Below are positions 59,895 through 64,000 of a DNA stretch of 64,000 nt, piece by piece. How positions within the stretch are numbered: the first letter of the stretch is position 1; each line of letters starts with the position of its first letter. Below the pieces are notes generated by a model. That model was not told the origin of the DNA. It saw only the letters and a program-made list of their open reading frames with translations, and made no database searches. The position numbers and the translations under genes were made by a program. The stretch lies in NCBI GenBank assembly GCA_050084515.1, contig CM114274.1:4092001-4156000 (forward strand), given 5' to 3'. The DNA is from Blasia pusilla (lineage: Eukaryota; Marchantiophyta; Marchantiopsida; Blasiales).

Positions 59895-62800
59895 TCAAAG
59901 ATCGAAGCTGATTGAGTGAAACTGGAATTGCGCTTGGCCGTGGATGAAATTTTGGAAGCGACAGGCAATTGCCACGCTCTCCTGGAGACTTGCGGGTCCC
60001 GAAACCATCACTCCCAAGTCCTCACCTTCATATTTCTGTGCATAATCAGAGAAAATTTCTGCAGGCAAAGAGTTCAATCGTGAACAAATGACCCCACAAA
60101 CTTCGGATCCATGATCGTAACCAAATTCTTAGTGCAAATGCAAGAAAGCCCAACTAATCTACAATCACACTACCTCCCTCAATAGGTAGTACGTACAATG
60201 TCTCGATAAAAACAGGATCAGAACCAAAACCTTGGATCTAGAACCTTTTGAGATCTTGGAGCAGTAGGAAATGAATTCGAAGGGAATTGAGATCATGATT
60301 GTATGATGATGTGGACACATCTCTGGGCCAAAATTAGTGAGAGCTCATAATCATGCACCTGATATATGGGGACGTGGGCCCTCGGTGATGTTTGCTTGGT
60401 CCAAAAGACAGGCTTCGTTTCTTTCCACGTCCAGGGTCGTCTTTGAGGATATTAAGTCGGGCAAACCTATAACAGCGTCAGTGTTTGTTTCTTCCAAGCT
60501 GCGACTGCTGCATATCCAGGCAGTGACGACAGCTCCACCAAAGACAATCACCCCCATGAACATGCTTAGAAACAAGAGAGTGCATGTTACCACAGTGGGG
60601 AAGGGTTTGCCTTGCGGTGCTGCAGAATGCCCGTGGCCACCGTGCTCGAAGAAAAAAGGCGCGGTGGTATGGTGATTGGGGCGAACTACATAAAGATGGA
60701 AAACGCCATGGAATAGAATCAATCCCGTCGTGGCAGCAGCAATGACCGCAGCTACCCACAAATTGCTCTGTCCGATATGAGTGACTTCATGTCTCGTCTG
60801 ACCCCCGGGAGCAGTGAACAAAATTTCATCTTCTTCGTAGCCGGTCGCTGTTCCAACGCCTGTCACCTTCTCTCTGCTACGATCGGAGGTCGACTCCTGC
60901 GTCACAAATGCTCTCACAACGACTTTCAAGTCGGTGGGGATGTGCGAGGCCGAAATGTCATTGAGCAATACCAGATCTGCTCTTCTCTTCACACACCAAA
61001 CGATCTCGACGTTTGTTGGAAGACCTTCTTGTTGAATCTGGTATCGGCTCAACAAGTCCCGGAGAATCGCCAGATATGGAGTTATGCCCACTCCACCCGC
61101 TACCAGCACCAAGGTTTTGTACCTGACGAAGTAATCGCTCTCGGGCCCGTAGGGACCTTCAGCAAACAATTTTATCGGCAAAAGGCAACCGCCAGATTTC
61201 GTCCTCGTCGTGTCTGCAGACTGTAATGCATTCAAGAGCTTTTTTGTCCAACCCCCTAGGGGCTTGATACAGATAGACATGTCGTTGCTGCTCTGGAGGG
61301 AACTCGACGTGGTGCTAAATGGGTGCCATTCGAAGCGGGAGATACTCGGTACGTTGATATAGATGAATCCCAAGGCAGAGTACTTCAAATCTGCGGATAG
61401 GCACGTATGTAGAATGTGGCGAGTTACTTCCTCTTATCCATCTACTTCCAAGAAGATTTGTGTTTACGATGAATGGACCAAATAAACTTCACGATATTCA
61501 ATTTGCAAGTGGAAATCTTGGTTAATCTACACAACATCGAATCGGATCCGTGGCTGTAACATAAAAACAGACAACTTCTTAAGAAATAAGGTCCAAACGT
61601 TCTTTGAATCCGAATTGAAATCGATCAGGTTCAGTTTCGAAACACTTCCAACGTCTGACCTTTTATAGCACAAAGTACTGGCTAGTACGTTTCAACCCTT
61701 CTCATTTGAGACTAATTGTCTTACGTACACTAGTACAGGCATACGTCTGAACATCTTTCATGCATATATGACATGTCCGTCCCCGTTCTCATGGAATTCA
61801 TTGCCACTAACTGTAAAGCTACGATCCTATAGACATATGTATTAATGACTAAGTGAGTTTTCAAACATGCGAAGAAAGAGTATGCAATCCTAGAAGTCAT
61901 TCCAATACAGATGACCGCTAATTGAATGGTGTGAGATGTCTCACTGATTTCGCGGGAAGTTCCAGTTATCTATGGAGTAGAAGAATTACCATCTGAGCTC
62001 ATCATTTGCGCTTGTACGGAATAAATTCGACTTCAGAGACCAGTGGTAAATGTAGACATCTTATTATACTTACTTGGAGACTTGGGAAATTTAAGCTCCA
62101 CGACACCGCTGGGCAAAACTCTCGCAGTGAGTATGCCCACGGACTCTCGGGATTGAATCACTCGAAGAAATCGGTCGATGAAGAACAGCATAACGCAACC
62201 TAAAAAGTAGAAACTGGCGAATTCCCCAATATGCCACACGGCGAATACGAAGAAAAGCAGATACAAATGATGCGCAACAAAAAAAATATCGAAGAATCCT
62301 TTCCGCACGGGTTCCAAGGATGTGATCCACAATATTATTCCAGCTGCTATGGAAATCACACCGGCCAGATTCGAAACCCCAAACCTCTTCCATTGGAATA
62401 TCTGCGCCCCGAAAAGGACAGCAAATTGTAGTCAGCTTCATCTACTAGAAGTTCCTGTACTAAATACATATCACGGCACAAGGAGGTCTTTATTCTAGAT
62501 CTGAATCTCCTGTCCACGGAGCTTAACCGACCAGAAAACCACTTGGCTCGCAAAGGGTACTCTCCAAGGTTAAGTAAGTCCCAGTACGATTGACCATGAC
62601 TTGAGATTGGGGACTGCCTTTACGATTGCACAAAGGACTAGCGTCCATGGACATTGAGTCCCTTCAGCATAACACAACGCGTACAAGAATTTTTCCCCTA
62701 CACTTCATTGTCCTATTTTTACGTTTCCACAATCCTGTCTGGCATAGATCTAGAATCTCAAGTGTGATCTGCCGTCTCACTTATATCAACTCTTCCTTTC

Positions 62801-63856
62801 TGCAGTTCCTTGAGTAGCTTTACACGACATGAATCTTACACTCTTGGCACTTCACAGATACCTCTAGATAACAGCGACTATTCAACATGATGCGCAACTG
62901 GAAAGCTAAATTAATTAATGGTGTAACTCACCCCGTAGACAGATCGGCCACCTGTGTAGTAGATGTGGAGAGAAAATGTGATGGAGTGAAGCAACAGGAC
63001 GACGAGGGAGAAGTGACCCAACCATCTGTGGTATCGGACCGCGTGCTCGAAAGGCAGATTGAGCAAACGCAGAATGGGCGATCCTCTCGAGATCGGGAAG
63101 AATAGGAGAGCCATAGGCAGATACCACGCGCGCCCCGTCCATGTTCCAACTCGTCCCACTTTGATCATCCATCTGAACCCCAAAAAGAAGTCGACATTCG
63201 AGATTATTCCACTTTCCACTTTCCTGGGCTTTGATAAATTACATGACTCTGTAATTTATCAAGCCCGGAGCCATCGTATCGCTTAACCGTGTGGGCATAA
63301 TCAAGATCAAATCGTATGAAAGAAATTATTGCTCGAATGTTCCGTAAGTCAGACTGACGAACAGGAGTGCAGATTCACTGTCACGTCGTCAACTCATGAG
63401 TTCAACCCTCAAGCCCAGGAATAGATCTTGGATTGTATGCGAAGTGCGCAATCGAGGTAAAAGTGTTCAATTCAACTCAATTGAGCATGAAAATTCGTGC
63501 ACTTTTCAAACATGTTCATCAAGTGTGTGTACGTACCTCTCGATTCCCGGTCTCATTGTGGACTTATCAACTTCTTGGCAAGCAGGTACCAGCTCCTTGA
63601 TAAATATCCAGAAGAACAAGAACGAAAAGAATGCTATCGACAGTATGTCGATTGCGGTCAGAATCCCCAGCGGAGATTTTGCTATGATCGGCTGGGTCAA
63701 TAACTGATCGTGAATCCGCGCAAAAATCCGCCTGCCCTTGGGAAGTTCTTTGGTCCTTTTGTCCCTCAGGCTGATCAACAGAGACGTAACACGCGGAGCA
63801 AGAAAGGCAATCAATGATGTCGAGTGTAAGGATCTTGAATTAAAGCTTGAGATCAT
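59895..63856 (-). CDS. FRO: Ferric-chelate reductase (FRO family), five exons, 5' end outside the window
   Basis: FRO proteins pass electrons from NADPH through FAD and two hemes across a membrane to Fe(III) or Cu(II). Exons on the minus strand: about 63856-63537, 63172-62932, 62401-62074, 61390-60359 and 60127-59895; introns are 364, 530, 683 and 231 bp, all GT-AG, and every junction keeps phase. Exon 1 reads AKSPLGILTAIDI. Exon 2 has RYHRWLGH and LLLHSITF; exon 3 has FVAHHLYLLF and VWHIG: together the four heme histidines. Exon 4 holds FEWHPFSTTSS (FAD), EGPYGPES and GGVGITPYLAILRDLL (NADPH), then two membrane helices around a His-rich loop (HGGHGHS). The last exon ends GVMVSGPASLQES...SISFDL. 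The usual Cys of the C-terminal CGP motif is Ser here. The first helix and start codon must lie beyond 63856; the exact start of the first exon shown is uncertain. Confidence 0.9.
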
Positions 63857-64000
63857 CTGGCGTGCTAGAGTCTAAAGAGCGCTAAAATGATCTACATATG
63901 TGAAGAAACTTTGCACTAAAAAATTTCTGAACATGAGCTGCAATTATCGATTAGGATAAAATCTAAAATGATTTTCAGAGGATAAGGCAAGTGGTGTAAG

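Noticed and set aside
1-64000. rRNA, tRNA or CRISPR arrays
   Set aside because: No conserved rRNA blocks, no tRNA cloverleaf with A and B boxes that I could confirm, and no regular repeat-spacer array.

Overview
The window looks like nuclear DNA of a land plant. Two host-type genes use plant GT-AG introns: a ferric-chelate reductase (FRO family) and a fragment of the nuclear gene for the plastid protein CCS1. The rest is mostly transposons of plant type (Ty3/gypsy, Ty1/copia, CACTA), simple repeats and AT-rich filler. A non-seed plant such as a moss would fit, but the sequence alone does not settle the group.

Layout: 1-8323 is gene-free, with a diverged triple tandem repeat (1381-1815), a purine-rich repeat (6510-6960) and two copies of a dispersed Helitron-like repeat. 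From 8324 to 17738 lies a 9.4-kb plus-strand Ty3/gypsy element. From 18254 to 25073 lies a second, minus-strand Ty3/gypsy element of the chromovirus type with a perfect 5-bp target duplication. 25074-33388 is mostly gene-free, with the CCS1 exons (29975-29603, minus) and a triple tandem repeat (30838-31215). 33389-37930 is a decayed CACTA transposase on the minus strand. 39228-46050 holds a dispersed repeat family, a long inverted repeat with an inner hairpin, and a copia reverse-transcriptase relic. 46051-58442 is low-information sequence with a copia gag relic and a perfect 34-bp inverted repeat. 58443-59055 may be two exons of an unrecognised gene. 59895-63856 (minus) is the FRO gene, whose 5' end lies beyond the window.

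The most interesting object is the 8324-17738 element. Between protease and reverse transcriptase it carries a C5 cytosine DNA methyltransferase domain, with motifs I, IV, VI, VIII and the C-terminal motifs visible. After the integrase it carries a PHD-finger-like zinc motif. A mobile element with both a DNA-methylation writer and a likely histone reader suggests it may have set or sensed its own chromatin state. This copy is dead: it has nonsense codons and frameshifts, and several of the nonsense codons look like C-to-T deamination. Retrotransposon-borne methyltransferases are known from dinoflagellates and charophyte algae, so the class has a precedent. The combination with a PHD finger in what looks like a land-plant genome is the part worth following up.

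Caution: many differences between LTR pairs are 1-3 nt indels, and one LTR (24363-25073) interleaves base by base with sequence flanking the other LTR. Part of the apparent decay may therefore be assembly or polishing error.
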